The translations under genes and the position numbers were made by a program. Source: an uncultured SAR86 cluster bacterium (GTDB lineage: Bacteria > Pseudomonadota > Gammaproteobacteria > Magnimaribacterales > AG-339-G14). From it: a stretch of 52,641 bases of DNA. The stretch covers positions 1 to 52,641 of the forward strand of contig CABZRA010000005.1 in the NCBI GenBank assembly GCA_902527995.1, written 5' to 3'. The number at the start of each line of letters is the position of its first letter. The first letter of the stretch is position 1. This document shows, piece after piece, positions 43,544-52,203 of this stretch. The notes under the pieces are model-generated. The model did not search any database. It was not told where the DNA came from and worked only from the letters and a program-made list of their open reading frames with translations.

Positions 43544-44528
43544 TGATTTTAAGTCTAAAGTAAGAAATTGCTAATAACAAAAATAAAGCTCCTAAATTAT
43601 GCGCTATAGCGACATATAAAGGAAGGCGATAAATAATATTAGAAACGCCTAATAGTAATTGTAAAAATAAAAAGAAAGTTAAAACTCCTGAATATTTTTT
43701 CAATTTTTCGCTATAAAAAGAAGCGATCAAAGCGACAAAATAAAAAGTAACTAATAATGCTCCTAATCTATGTACTAAATGAATTGCAGTTCTGGACTGG
43801 TGATCTAACTTACCACCCAAATAATCTGGGCCGATGCTTTGCATGAAGTTAAATCCCATTTGAAAATCTGAATCTGGCAATATTTGCCCTTGGCAAAGGG
43901 GAAAATCTGGACAAGCAAAAGCTGCATAGTTAGAGCTAAGCCAAACTCCAAGAATAATCTGAGCTACCAAAACAGGAAAGGCAAAATTTAAAAGTCTGTA
44001 AGTTTTTTTACTGACACTAAAAGGCTCACTGGACCCAGTATCTAAATCTTTCAGCTTCATATAAGTAAGAAATAAGAGAGTTGTGGTCGCAAACCCTCCC
44101 AATAAGTGCATCGTTACGACCTGTGGCCACAGCTTCAAGCTTACCGTCAAGTACCCAAAAGTTGACTGACACAAAACTAAAACAACTAATGCTCCCGTTA
44201 ACTTTGTTACTAACGAATTGTAAGGTTTCAAATAAAGCGACATTATAAAAATCCCTATTATTAATAATCCTAAAAATCCTGCAAAATACCTATGCACTAC
44301 TTCTGGAATCGCTTTTTCTATTTCAAATTTTCTTTCTGGATATAATTCATTTGCTTGAGCAATTTCTGCCTCGGTCATAGGAAAAATTGCGAACCCATAA
44401 CATCCAGGCCAATCTGGACAACCTAAACCTGCATCTACTAATCTAGTCCAAGCTCCCAAACTAACTACTCCAAACGCTAAAAAAACGCCAAGAAAACTAA
44501 TAATTTTTAATTTTTTTAAACTAACCAA
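43530..44528 (-). CDS. ctaA: Haem A synthase CtaA/Cox15
   Basis: A 332-residue polytopic membrane protein (eight helices) that oxidises haem O to haem A. It has GAWTRLVDAGLGCPDWPGCYG near residue 25, a paired second half with ACPDFPLCQGQ near residue 207, and conserved histidines in EVVHRYFAG, HLLGG, HLVHRLGAL and AHNLGA. Duplicated halves with WTRL/CPDWP are diagnostic. Overlaps by 8 nt with the upstream assembly gene. Confidence 0.94.
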   Translation of the reverse strand: MVSLKKLKIISFLGVFLAFGVVSLGAWTRLVDAGLGCPDWPGCYGFAIFPMTEAEIAQANELYPERKFEIEKAIPEVVHRYFAGFLGLLIIGIFIMSLYLKPYNSLVTKLTGALVVLVLCQSTFGYLTVSLKLWPQVVTMHLLGGFATTTLLFLTYMKLKDLDTGSSEPFSVSKKTYRLLNFAFPVLVAQIILGVWLSSNYAAFACPDFPLCQGQILPDSDFQMGFNFMQSIGPDYLGGKLDHQSRTAIHLVHRLGALLVTFYFVALIASFYSEKLKKYSGVLTFFLFLQLLLGVSNIIYRLPLYVAIAHNLGALFLLLAISYFRLKISVNR

Positions 44529-45108
44529 TTTTTGATGCCTTTAATAATTTCTTTAAGTCAGCTAAAAGCTTTTTTCCATCAATGTCGCCAGAGTAATAAA
44601 GAATTACGTTACCCAAAGGATCTGCCACAAATAAATTAGTGGATTGGAAAAGGTCTACTTTTGATTCTTTAAACTTACTCTCAACTAAATCCAAGTCATT
44701 TATAGTAATGAAGTTTAAATCTTCATAATTAGAAATAAGACTTGGTTCAAGCGTTTTTAATTCGGCTGCAGTTGAAGCTACATATCTTTTAAATCTTCCC
44801 TGCTCTCTTGATAATAAAACATTAACTTGTCTAGCAATGTAGATAGTTTCTAAGCAAGTTTCATCGCACCTATCTTTAATAAAGGTGATCAACATCCACT
44901 TTCTTTCCATGCTATCAATATCTAAATATTGATAATCTAATTCCAAGTCTAGTTCGCCTAGGTACAAACTAGGCTCAATTAAATCTCCATAATTAACTTT
45001 AGTTTTAGGTCCGAAACCCAAGTAGTACCACGCCGTGCTCAAGGTGATGACCAATATAGGAATTAAAAATATCGTTAAGGCAATATAAAAACCTTTATTT
45101 TGATTCAT
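44521..45108 (-). CDS. Cytochrome oxidase-associated membrane-anchored thioredoxin-like protein
   Basis: A 195-residue protein with one N-terminal helix (about residues 6-28) and a thioredoxin-like periplasmic domain. It resembles a degenerate SCO: the region KWMLITFIKDRCDETCLETIY near residue 78 retains CxxxC, and LFVADPLGNVILYYSG near residue 160 matches the SCO C-terminal strand. This family lies between SURF1 and ctaA in Pseudomonas-type cox clusters. The ATG at 45108 was chosen for its GAGG site and helix start. It overlaps SURF1 by 14 nt. Confidence 0.85.
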   Translation of the reverse strand: MNQNKGFYIALTIFLIPILVITLSTAWYYLGFGPKTKVNYGDLIEPSLYLGELDLELDYQYLDIDSMERKWMLITFIKDRCDETCLETIYIARQVNVLLSREQGRFKRYVASTAAELKTLEPSLISNYEDLNFITINDLDLVESKFKESKVDLFQSTNLFVADPLGNVILYYSGDIDGKKLLADLKKLLKASKIG

Positions 45109-45799
45109 TTCTTTTTCCTCTAAAAAGATAGACGCAAACTCCAACCAAAATTACAACTGAAAGCCCAAACCACTGGAAGGCATAGCCAAAATGACGGTAC
45201 GAGGACAAATTAATTGGCTTCCATATAGATGTAAAGCTTGCAGGAGATAAATCAGAAAGTTCTAAAACAAAATCTTTCAAATCTCTGCCAATGATGCTTT
45301 TTATTTCGTCTAAATCTAGTGATTGAATCAAGAAAAGAGAACTATCCAATTCAAAGGTAGTATTTGAACTTAAAGTTAAACCTGTAGAAGACGGTCTTAA
45401 GGTACCTACAAGCGATAGGGATTCTGCAGGAGTTTTTATTCTTGTAAAATTTTTTCTATCAGTCATTTCTATCCAACCTCTTGAGATCATCAATGCTGAG
45501 CCATCGTCTAATTCAAAAGGGCTCATTACCACTACTCCTGGTTTTCCGTTATGTATTTTGTTATCTAGATAGAAAAGATCTTCTAAAAATCTTCCTTTAA
45601 TAGATACGTTTCGATACAAATTGATTTTCGAATCGAGATTATAAGTTATTTCTTCTACGGGATAAGACTGCTGTAAAGAATAGGTATTTTCTAATTCCTT
45701 TTTTTCATAACCTCTATTTATTTGCCAAATGCCAAGAGATAATGTCAAAGAAAATAAAGCAAAAAAAGTAATTAGCGCCGCCCATCTAACTTTTTCCAT
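45095..45799 (-). CDS. SURF1 family cytochrome oxidase biogenesis protein
   Basis: A 234-residue protein with two terminal membrane helices (about 7-25 and 208-228) flanking a periplasmic domain. Family markers are LGIWQINRGYEKKE near residue 22, GRFLEDLFYLDN near residue 71, ISRGWIEM near residue 105, and YRHFGYAFQWFGLS near residue 200. It takes part in haem A insertion into subunit I. Confidence 0.92.
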   Translation of the reverse strand: MEKVRWAALITFFALFSLTLSLGIWQINRGYEKKELENTYSLQQSYPVEEITYNLDSKINLYRNVSIKGRFLEDLFYLDNKIHNGKPGVVVMSPFELDDGSALMISRGWIEMTDRKNFTRIKTPAESLSLVGTLRPSSTGLTLSSNTTFELDSSLFLIQSLDLDEIKSIIGRDLKDFVLELSDLSPASFTSIWKPINLSSYRHFGYAFQWFGLSVVILVGVCVYLFRGKRNESK

Positions 45800-45820
45800 A
45801 ATTAAACTATACTACCTACC

Positions 45821-46030
45821 ATGATTTTCAAAATAATTATTCTCATACTTGCAGCCGCTATGTTGATAAGTCTCTTTTCAAGCGCCTTCTTTCTAGTGAA
45901 AGATAAGGGGTCAACTTCAAGGGCATTTTACACATTAAGAGTCAGGGTTACTTTAGCTCTTTTGATATTAGCTACGCTTGCGATTGGTATTACGACTGGA
46001 AATTTGGAAGTTGGAGCCCCTTGGGGTTAA
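45821..46030 (+). CDS. DUF2909 twin-transmembrane protein
   Basis: A 69-residue protein of two membrane helices (about 3-26 and 42-60) with an intervening RAFYTLRVRVTLAL segment typical of DUF2909. It lies on the opposite strand inside the cox cluster, between coxC and SURF1, a conserved placement in gammaproteobacteria. Its stop overlaps the coxC stop by 4 bp. Role unknown, presumably linked to the oxidase. Confidence 0.85.
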   Translation: MIFKIIILILAAAMLISLFSSAFFLVKDKGSTSRAFYTLRVRVTLALLILATLAIGITTGNLEVGAPWG

Positions 46031-46929
46031 AAAACATATACAACAAGTACTAAAAGAATCCAAACCACATCAACGAAATGCCAGTACCAAGATCCTGCAG
46101 CTAATCCAAAATGTTCATGCTCACTAAATGCTCCTCTAAACCCTCTGATTGTCATTATTGTCAAAATAATAGCCCCAAGACAAACATGAAATCCATGAAA
46201 ACCAGTCATTAAAAAGAAAGTAGTCCCATAAATACCGGCTCCTAAAGTTAGGCCCATGTGGGCATAAGCCTCGTAATACTCAACACTTTGTAAAACTACA
46301 AATATATAACCAAGCGTTAAAGTTGCTACCATCCAAAGTTTAAAACCTTTTCGATTTCCTTTTTTCAATGCGGCTTCCGCAAGGGCTATAGTTCCGCTTG
46401 ACGTTACTAAACATAAAGTATTCCAAAACGGCAACCAAGTATGAATCTTGCTCAAAGCTGGTATGGACATATTGTGATGGGCTCCTGGAAATCTTTCGTT
46501 ATCTGGCGTCTCCATCAATGGCCAACTAGCTTCAAATCCAGGCCATAAAATATTTGCTATACCTTTTTCACCTTCCCCACCTAACCAAGGGACTGCAAAA
46601 ATTCTGACGTAGCCTAAAGCCAAGAAGAAGGCGAAGAAGAACATAACTTCTGAAAAAATAAACCAAGACATTCCATGCACAAAAGAAGTATTCAATTGAT
46701 CGCTGTACATCCCTTTATCGTTTTCTTTGATTACCTCAGAAAACCAGAAAAACATCGTGCCCCACATCAGAAGAAAACTTGAAATTAATATCCAATGAGA
46801 GAAAGAGTCTTCTTTCCCAAGATCATTTATGGTGTAACCTGCACCATAAACAAATAACAGTAAAGAAAGCGCCATGAAAATTGGCAATTTACTGCTAGCT
46901 GGTACGTAATAAGAAGATTCTGAGCTCAT
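46027..46929 (-). CDS. coxC: Cytochrome c oxidase subunit III
   Basis: A 300-residue subunit with seven predicted membrane helices. Markers are MWGTMFFWFSEVIKEND near residue 54, FFAFFLALGYVRI near residue 97, TGFHGFHVCLGA near residue 240, and the terminal SWYWHFVDVVWILL. It stabilises the proton-pumping core. Its ATG shares one base with the cox11 stop (TAATG). Confidence 0.96.
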   Translation of the reverse strand: MSSESSYYVPASSKLPIFMALSLLLFVYGAGYTINDLGKEDSFSHWILISSFLLMWGTMFFWFSEVIKENDKGMYSDQLNTSFVHGMSWFIFSEVMFFFAFFLALGYVRIFAVPWLGGEGEKGIANILWPGFEASWPLMETPDNERFPGAHHNMSIPALSKIHTWLPFWNTLCLVTSSGTIALAEAALKKGNRKGFKLWMVATLTLGYIFVVLQSVEYYEAYAHMGLTLGAGIYGTTFFLMTGFHGFHVCLGAIILTIMTIRGFRGAFSEHEHFGLAAGSWYWHFVDVVWILLVLVVYVF

Positions 46930-47453
46930 TATTTATATGCGAACTGTTCAGTCACATCAAACAAAGTATACCCCAAAGCCAAAGACGAAATATCTTTTGG
47001 GATCTCCGGATCAATTACAAATTTCACTGGGATCGTAATAGATTCGCCTGCAGCAAGATATTGTTGTTCAAAACAAAAACATTCTGTTTTGTGAAAATAT
47101 TTTGCTCCACGTCCTGGGGAAACACTGGGGATTGCTTGAGCAACCATCGGCTCGGCGGTGGTATTTGTGAAGGTAAAATTCATCAAATAATCCTTCCCAG
47201 TTTCTATCTTCATTTGCGGTGAGTCTGATTTAAAACTCCAAGGCATATTTTTATTATTAAGGGTTACAAAAGTAACCTTCATAGTTCTAGTCTCTATTTC
47301 TTCGTCATAAGAAGAAATAGTTGGCCCGGTTACTTTTCCATTTAAACCGGTGATATCACAGAAAATATCGTATAAGGGAACTAAACCAAAACCAAAACCA
47401 AACATCCCAAATGTAAGAAGTAACAACCGGAATACATTTTTTGTTTGGCCCAT
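46929..47453 (-). CDS. ctaG: Cytochrome c oxidase assembly protein CtaG/Cox11
   Basis: A 174-residue protein with one N-terminal helix (about 8-28) and a periplasmic Ig-like domain. The copper-binding TECFCFEQQ is near residue 122, with VPLYDIFCDITG near residue 25 and GYTLFDV at the C-terminus. It inserts copper at the CuB site of CoxA. Placed between coxA and coxC as in most proteobacteria. Confidence 0.95.
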   Translation of the reverse strand: MGQTKNVFRLLLLTFGMFGFGFGLVPLYDIFCDITGLNGKVTGPTISSYDEEIETRTMKVTFVTLNNKNMPWSFKSDSPQMKIETGKDYLMNFTFTNTTAEPMVAQAIPSVSPGRGAKYFHKTECFCFEQQYLAAGESITIPVKFVIDPEIPKDISSLALGYTLFDVTEQFAYK

Positions 47454-47456
47454 AGA

Positions 47457-49064
47457 TTAATTGTTGGTTTGAGGATTAGTTAAATCCGGTGAAGTTTCAA
47501 AAGTATGATAAGGCGCAGGTGAATCGACAGTCCACTCTAGACCTTTTCCTTTTGCTCCTTCCCAAACTTCTGCCGTAGCGCTTTTACCGTAATAAACACA
47601 CTTCAAAACATTAAATAGAAACAGTAGCTGTGAAAGTCCAAATAGAAATGCACCAACACTGACGATCATATTGTAGTCAGCAAATTGCATAGCATAATCA
47701 GGAATTCTTCTTGGCATTCCAGCCAATCCAACAAAATGCATTGGGAAGAAAGTTAGATTCACTGAGATAAAAGATAGCCAGAAATGAGTCTTCCCTAGGA
47801 CCTCGTCATACATATAACCTGTCCACTTTGGCAGCCAGTAATAAACAGCAGCCACAATAGAGAAGAGCGCTCCGGGGACGAGAACATAATGGAAATGTGC
47901 AACCACAAAATAAGTATCGTGGTATTGAAAGTCTGCAGGAGCTATCGCCAACATCAATCCTGAAAGGCCTCCAATAGTAAACAATGCCACAAAGGCAATA
48001 GCAAATAACATCGGCGTTTCAAATGTTAGGGAGCCCTTGAACATAGTTGATAACCAATTAAATACTTTAACTCCTGTGGGGATAGCAATCAGCATAGTCG
48101 AATACATGAAAAATAATTCACCAGCAATAGGCATACCTACTGTGAACATGTGGTGCGCCCAAACTACAAAAGATAAAAGAGCGATTGAAGCAATCGCGTA
48201 AACCATCGACGAGTAGCCAAAAATCGGTTTTCTCGAAAAAGTCTCAATGATATGAGAAACGATTCCAAAAGCAGGCAGTATCATAATGTAAACTTCAGGG
48301 TGTCCAAAAAACCAAAACACGTGTTGGAATAAAACAGGGTCTCCGCCTCCTGCGGCACTAAAAAAACTTGTGCCAAAGTGGATGTCCATCAACATCATGG
48401 TTACTGCTCCAGCCAAAACTGGCATCACGGCAATAAGCAGATAAGCTGTAATAAGCCATGACCAAACAAATAGCGGCATTTTCATAAGCGTCATACCTGG
48501 AGCTCTCATGTTAAGGATCGTGGTAATAATGTTAATTGATCCCATGATCGAAGAAGCTCCCATTATGTGGACAGCAAATATGAAGAAGGTGACCGTTGGA
48601 GGAGCATACTCAGTTGACAAAGGTGCGTAAAAAGTCCAACCAAAATTTGGAGCTCCGCCTTCCATTAAGAAAGTCGAGAGTAAGACTCCGAATGCTGCTG
48701 GTAAAATCCAAAAGCTTAAATTATTTAATCTAGGCAAAGCCATGTCTGGAGCGCCGATTTGCATAGGAATCATCCAATTAGCCAAACCCACGAAAGCCGG
48801 CATGATTACACCGAAGACCATTATCAGACCGTGATTGGTTACCATCTGATTGTAGAACTCTGGAGATACGATTTGACTTCCAGGTTCAAAAAGCTCGGCT
48901 CTTATAACCATGGCCATAGCCCCGCCCACAAAAAGCATAATGAAGCTGAACCAAAGATATAACGAACCAATGTCTTTGTGATTAGTTGTGTACAACCATC
49001 GAGAGAACCCTTTTGCTGGTCCGTGGTGATGATCGTCGTGATGTGACTCTATGACTGCACTCAT
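47457..49064 (-). CDS. coxA: Cytochrome c oxidase subunit I (aa3 type)
   Basis: The 535-residue catalytic subunit with 12 helices. Ligands are in place: haem a His in VTNHGLIM near residue 80, the CuB His and cross-linked Tyr in FGHPEVYIMILP near residue 254, CuB histidines in WAHHMF near residue 304, and both haem ligands in VVAHFHYVLV near residue 390. The D-pathway acid region NWMIPMQIGAPDMA and the E-containing HPEVY point to an A-type oxidase. GAGG precedes the ATG. Confidence 0.97.
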   Translation of the reverse strand: MSAVIESHHDDHHHGPAKGFSRWLYTTNHKDIGSLYLWFSFIMLFVGGAMAMVIRAELFEPGSQIVSPEFYNQMVTNHGLIMVFGVIMPAFVGLANWMIPMQIGAPDMALPRLNNLSFWILPAAFGVLLSTFLMEGGAPNFGWTFYAPLSTEYAPPTVTFFIFAVHIMGASSIMGSINIITTILNMRAPGMTLMKMPLFVWSWLITAYLLIAVMPVLAGAVTMMLMDIHFGTSFFSAAGGGDPVLFQHVFWFFGHPEVYIMILPAFGIVSHIIETFSRKPIFGYSSMVYAIASIALLSFVVWAHHMFTVGMPIAGELFFMYSTMLIAIPTGVKVFNWLSTMFKGSLTFETPMLFAIAFVALFTIGGLSGLMLAIAPADFQYHDTYFVVAHFHYVLVPGALFSIVAAVYYWLPKWTGYMYDEVLGKTHFWLSFISVNLTFFPMHFVGLAGMPRRIPDYAMQFADYNMIVSVGAFLFGLSQLLFLFNVLKCVYYGKSATAEVWEGAKGKGLEWTVDSPAPYHTFETSPDLTNPQTNN

Positions 49065-49073
49065 TTTTTTCCT

Positions 49074-50207
49074 CTATAATTTATTTGTTTTGTAATCTAA
49101 AATTTCTTTCGGTGCAACTATTTCACCAGTTCCAGAGGCATCATTACCCCAAGACTTTTTGGTATAAGTTATCACCGCAGCTATTTCTACTTCAGTTAAT
49201 TGTTCAGCATAAGACTGCATTGCAGCACCCTGAACCCCTTCCATTAAAATCTCGATTTGTCTGGCCTTATCATTCATGACAATGTCGCTTCCCGCTAAAG
49301 CAGGAAAAACTGGTGCCAATCCTTCTCCATTGACTTGATGACAAGCCACACAATTTTTTTGATATACCCCTTCGCCCATAGCCATTAATTCTTCAGTCGT
49401 CCAAAATTTCTCGGTCAAGGCAGCTTGTTGAAGTTTTGCTTCTTTCTTTTGGAATATAAATTCTTTGTACTCTTCTGGAGAAACCGCTTCCACTACTATC
49501 GGCATATATCCATGATATTGTCCGCACAGCTCTGTACATTGTCCTCTGAATATTCCGGGCTCGTTTACTTGTGTCCAACCAGTGTTAACAAATCCAGGAA
49601 TTGCGTCTTGTTTTATTGCGAAGTCTGGTACCCACCAAGAGTGAATGACATCGTTTGCAGTGATTAAAAATCTTATTCTAGCTCCGGTTGGAATAACTAG
49701 GTGTTCATCGACCTCGAGTAAATAATTTTCACCTTTAGGAGCTAAGTTATTTCTTTCATCAAGAGAGGTTGAAAGATTACTAAAAAAGCTCACTTCGTCT
49801 TCAATATACTCATACTGCCATTTCCACTGATGGCCAGTAATCAAAATATTAATATCTCCTTCAGTATCGTCGTAAGCTCTAATCATTGTTATGGTAGCCG
49901 GAATAGACATTCCAATAAGAATAAGAGCGAAAAGGATTGTCCAAGTAAATTCTAAGAAAGTGCTGTCATCAAATTTTGCCGCTTCAACTCCCTCTTTTTT
50001 TCTATATTTAAATAAAATGAAAGCCATTGCGCTAAGAACCGCGACTCCTATGGCGAAACAGATCCAGAATATGGTCATATGTAAACCAAAAATTTCTTGA
50101 CCAAGAGCTGTAGCTCCTGGAGACATATTCACGTCGTCCCAGCCAGCAAACACCGGCAGAGATATTAGTGGCAAAGCAAGTAAAATTATTCTAAAAATTA
50201 TCATCAC
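49074..50207 (-). CDS. coxB: Cytochrome c oxidase subunit II with C-terminal haem c domain
   Basis: A 377-residue subunit: signal peptide (about 1-21), two membrane helices (about 45-70, 85-110), CuA cupredoxin domain (about 125-260) and a fused cytochrome c domain (about 272-350). CuA ligands are seen in the C-x3-C-x3-H-x2-M segment CTELCGQYHGYM near residue 221, plus the earlier VIHSWWVPDF. The haem site is CVACH near residue 289, with a candidate axial Met in GAAMQSY. This marks a caa3-type subunit II, which takes electrons directly from small periplasmic carriers. It leads the cox operon. Confidence 0.95.
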   Translation of the reverse strand: MMIIFRIILLALPLISLPVFAGWDDVNMSPGATALGQEIFGLHMTIFWICFAIGVAVLSAMAFILFKYRKKEGVEAAKFDDSTFLEFTWTILFALILIGMSIPATITMIRAYDDTEGDINILITGHQWKWQYEYIEDEVSFFSNLSTSLDERNNLAPKGENYLLEVDEHLVIPTGARIRFLITANDVIHSWWVPDFAIKQDAIPGFVNTGWTQVNEPGIFRGQCTELCGQYHGYMPIVVEAVSPEEYKEFIFQKKEAKLQQAALTEKFWTTEELMAMGEGVYQKNCVACHQVNGEGLAPVFPALAGSDIVMNDKARQIEILMEGVQGAAMQSYAEQLTEVEIAAVITYTKKSWGNDASGTGEIVAPKEILDYKTNKL

Positions 50208-50257
50208 TCGAAACGTGTTAGATTGAAATTTTGCCAGTATTTTAGCGCATTCGAGGG

Positions 50258-51091
50258 CTAGTCTCTACGTGACTTAAGCGCCTCTTTTATTTTGGGATTG
50301 AATCCGCTCCATTGATTAAATGAAGCCGCAGCTTGGTGAACTAGCATACCCCACCCATCCAGCACAGTATGAACATTGCTGTCTTTAGCCATTTTCATAA
50401 AAAGTGTATCGCTCTGAGAGTAGTATAAATCAAGGGCTACAGAAGCTTTATTAAAAATAGCTTTGTCTATATCAAGTGTTTGCTCTTTTGATGTGGAGAT
50501 AGATGTTGCATTTATAACAATATCAAAAGTATTAAAATCTATACCTTTTAAACTTAAACCTGTGGGCATAAGAATAGAACTTTTCATCTGTAACCCGCTT
50601 GTTTCTTGGATTTCAGACACTAATTTAAATGATTTTTCGGTAGTTCTGTTTGCGACTATTACTTGTTTAGGATCTTCATTTAATAGCGAGGGAAGTATTC
50701 CCCTGCTTGCTCCTCCCGCGCCGATAACTAAGATGGTTTTATTTACGATCTCAATTTCATTATTTTTAAAATCGTTAACTAGACCAATTCCATCTGTGCA
50801 GTCTGCAAAAATCTTATTTCCCCTCAGGTGCAACATATTTGCGGCTCCAGCTTGAAGCGCTCTTTCCGAAATTTCGTCTGCTGCTCCTAAAACTACTTCT
50901 TTTAGAGGAAGGGTTACGCTCAACCCAGATCCCTTGTTTGCAAAAAAATCTTTGACCCAATCAATGCATTCTTTTTTTTCAACCAAATATTTCTCAAATG
51001 AAATGTTTAAATCAAACTGTGCAGCAAATTCATAATGAATTTCTGGTGATCTGCTATGTTCTATGGGTGAGCCAATTACTCCAAGTTTCAT
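50258..51091 (-). CDS. aroE: Shikimate dehydrogenase
   Basis: NADP-dependent reduction of 3-dehydroshikimate. The 277-residue protein has GSPIEHSRSPEIH near residue 7, LSVTLPLKE near residue 57 (Ser replaces the usual Asn of NVTxPxK; the catalytic Lys is kept), the Rossmann GAGGASRGI near residue 123, and DGWGMLVHQAA near the C-terminus. Its ATG overlaps the tsaC stop (ATGA), a common tsaC-aroE arrangement. Confidence 0.94.
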   Translation of the reverse strand: MKLGVIGSPIEHSRSPEIHYEFAAQFDLNISFEKYLVEKKECIDWVKDFFANKGSGLSVTLPLKEVVLGAADEISERALQAGAANMLHLRGNKIFADCTDGIGLVNDFKNNEIEIVNKTILVIGAGGASRGILPSLLNEDPKQVIVANRTTEKSFKLVSEIQETSGLQMKSSILMPTGLSLKGIDFNTFDIVINATSISTSKEQTLDIDKAIFNKASVALDLYYSQSDTLFMKMAKDSNVHTVLDGWGMLVHQAAASFNQWSGFNPKIKEALKSRRD

Positions 51092-51624
51092 TTTCTAATC
51101 CATGTTCCAGTTATTAATTCTTGGACAGGAGTTGGTTTGTTAAGTTTGCCTAATTCGCCATCAACAATATGAAGAGCTCTCCCAAAAATTTTTTTTATGT
51201 CTGACTCATTCTTAGCTGGCTCTTCTCCACTCAAATTTGCAGAGGTAGAGCAAATAGGACTTTCTAATTCATTAGTAATTTTAATAACATCAGGATGCAA
51301 AGATAATCTTACTGCTACCAATCCGGTGTCTCCTTGAAGCCAAGTTGGAATTTCATCACTGGCTGGAATCAACCATGTATGCGGTCCAGGAGATTTTTCA
51401 AAAAATGATTTTTTTTGATCCTTAGTTAGATGATTTATAAAATGACCTAGTTGATTTTCATTTCCAGCTAAAACTATTACACCTTTGTGCTTAGGTCTTT
51501 TTTTAATATCGAAGAGATTATCCACAGCAATCTCTGAAAAAGGATTACAACCTAAGCCCCAAACTCCTTCTGTAGGATGAGCAAAAACCTGATCATTATT
51601 GAATATTTTCTGTAAAACTGACAT
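51088..51624 (-). CDS. tsaC: Threonylcarbamoyl-AMP synthase TsaC (YrdC/Sua5)
   Basis: A 178-residue single-domain YrdC protein that makes threonylcarbamoyl-AMP for tRNA t6A. Signatures: FAHPTEGVWGLGCNP near residue 14 (PTxxxxGLGC), KKRPKHKGVIVLAG near residue 41 (the KxR/K signature region), and STSANLSGEEP near residue 128. It lacks the Sua5 C-terminal domain, so it is the short TsaC form. Sits between purE and aroE. Confidence 0.93.
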   Translation of the reverse strand: MSVLQKIFNNDQVFAHPTEGVWGLGCNPFSEIAVDNLFDIKKRPKHKGVIVLAGNENQLGHFINHLTKDQKKSFFEKSPGPHTWLIPASDEIPTWLQGDTGLVAVRLSLHPDVIKITNELESPICSTSANLSGEEPAKNESDIKKIFGRALHIVDGELGKLNKPTPVQELITGTWIRK

Positions 51625-51654
51625 TAACTTCTTTAAAGTTCGTCGAATTTTGAA

Positions 51655-52143
51655 TTAAATTCCCTGAAGCTCGTCGTTTTCCTTTTTTAGTTGTTCTTTG
51701 TTAGCTTTTCTTGCTTCACTAATTAAGCTTTGTAGCTTTTCATCAGAAACAGAAAGAATTTGTGCTGCTAAATGGCCTGCATTTATAGCGCCTGCTTTAC
51801 CTATAGCAACAGTAGCTACCGGAACTCCTTTCGGCATTTGTACCGTTGAGAGTAACGCGTCGAGACCATTTAAAGGCCCACCATCACCAGGAACTCCTAT
51901 TACTGGCAATGACGTGTGAGCAGCAATATTTCCAGCTAGGTGGGCTGCCATTCCAGCTATGCCAATAAAGACTTTAGTTCCATCAGCAATGGCTGCTTGC
52001 AAGTGTTCTTGAAGATATTCAGGCATTCGATGTGCGCTCAAAACATTTATGCTGTATTCAATTTCTAATTGTTTTAATACATCTCCAGCTGCTTCTGCTA
52101 ATTCCATGTCGGTTTTAGAACCTATAACTATTGATACTTTCAA
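51655..52143 (-). CDS. purE: N5-carboxyaminoimidazole ribonucleotide mutase
   Basis: Purine-pathway enzyme, 162 residues. IVIGSKTDMELAEAA at the N-terminus (T in place of the usual S of GSxSD), LSAHRMPEYLQEH near residue 40, IAGMAAHLAGNIA near residue 63 and the VPGDGGPLNGLDALLSTVQMP segment near residue 83 identify PurE. purK is not adjacent, so whether this is a mutase (class I) or a direct carboxylase (class II) cannot be decided here. Divergent from def across 60 bp. Confidence 0.93.
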   Translation of the reverse strand: MKVSIVIGSKTDMELAEAAGDVLKQLEIEYSINVLSAHRMPEYLQEHLQAAIADGTKVFIGIAGMAAHLAGNIAAHTSLPVIGVPGDGGPLNGLDALLSTVQMPKGVPVATVAIGKAGAINAGHLAAQILSVSDEKLQSLISEARKANKEQLKKENDELQGI

Positions 52144-52203
52144 AATAAACCCTACCTAAAAAATATTACTTATAATTACATTTTATTTTAGATTAAAACA
52201 TAA

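Noticed and set aside
50463-50855. 130-codon plus-strand frame
   Set aside because: Shadow of aroE, which has clear motifs on the minus strand.
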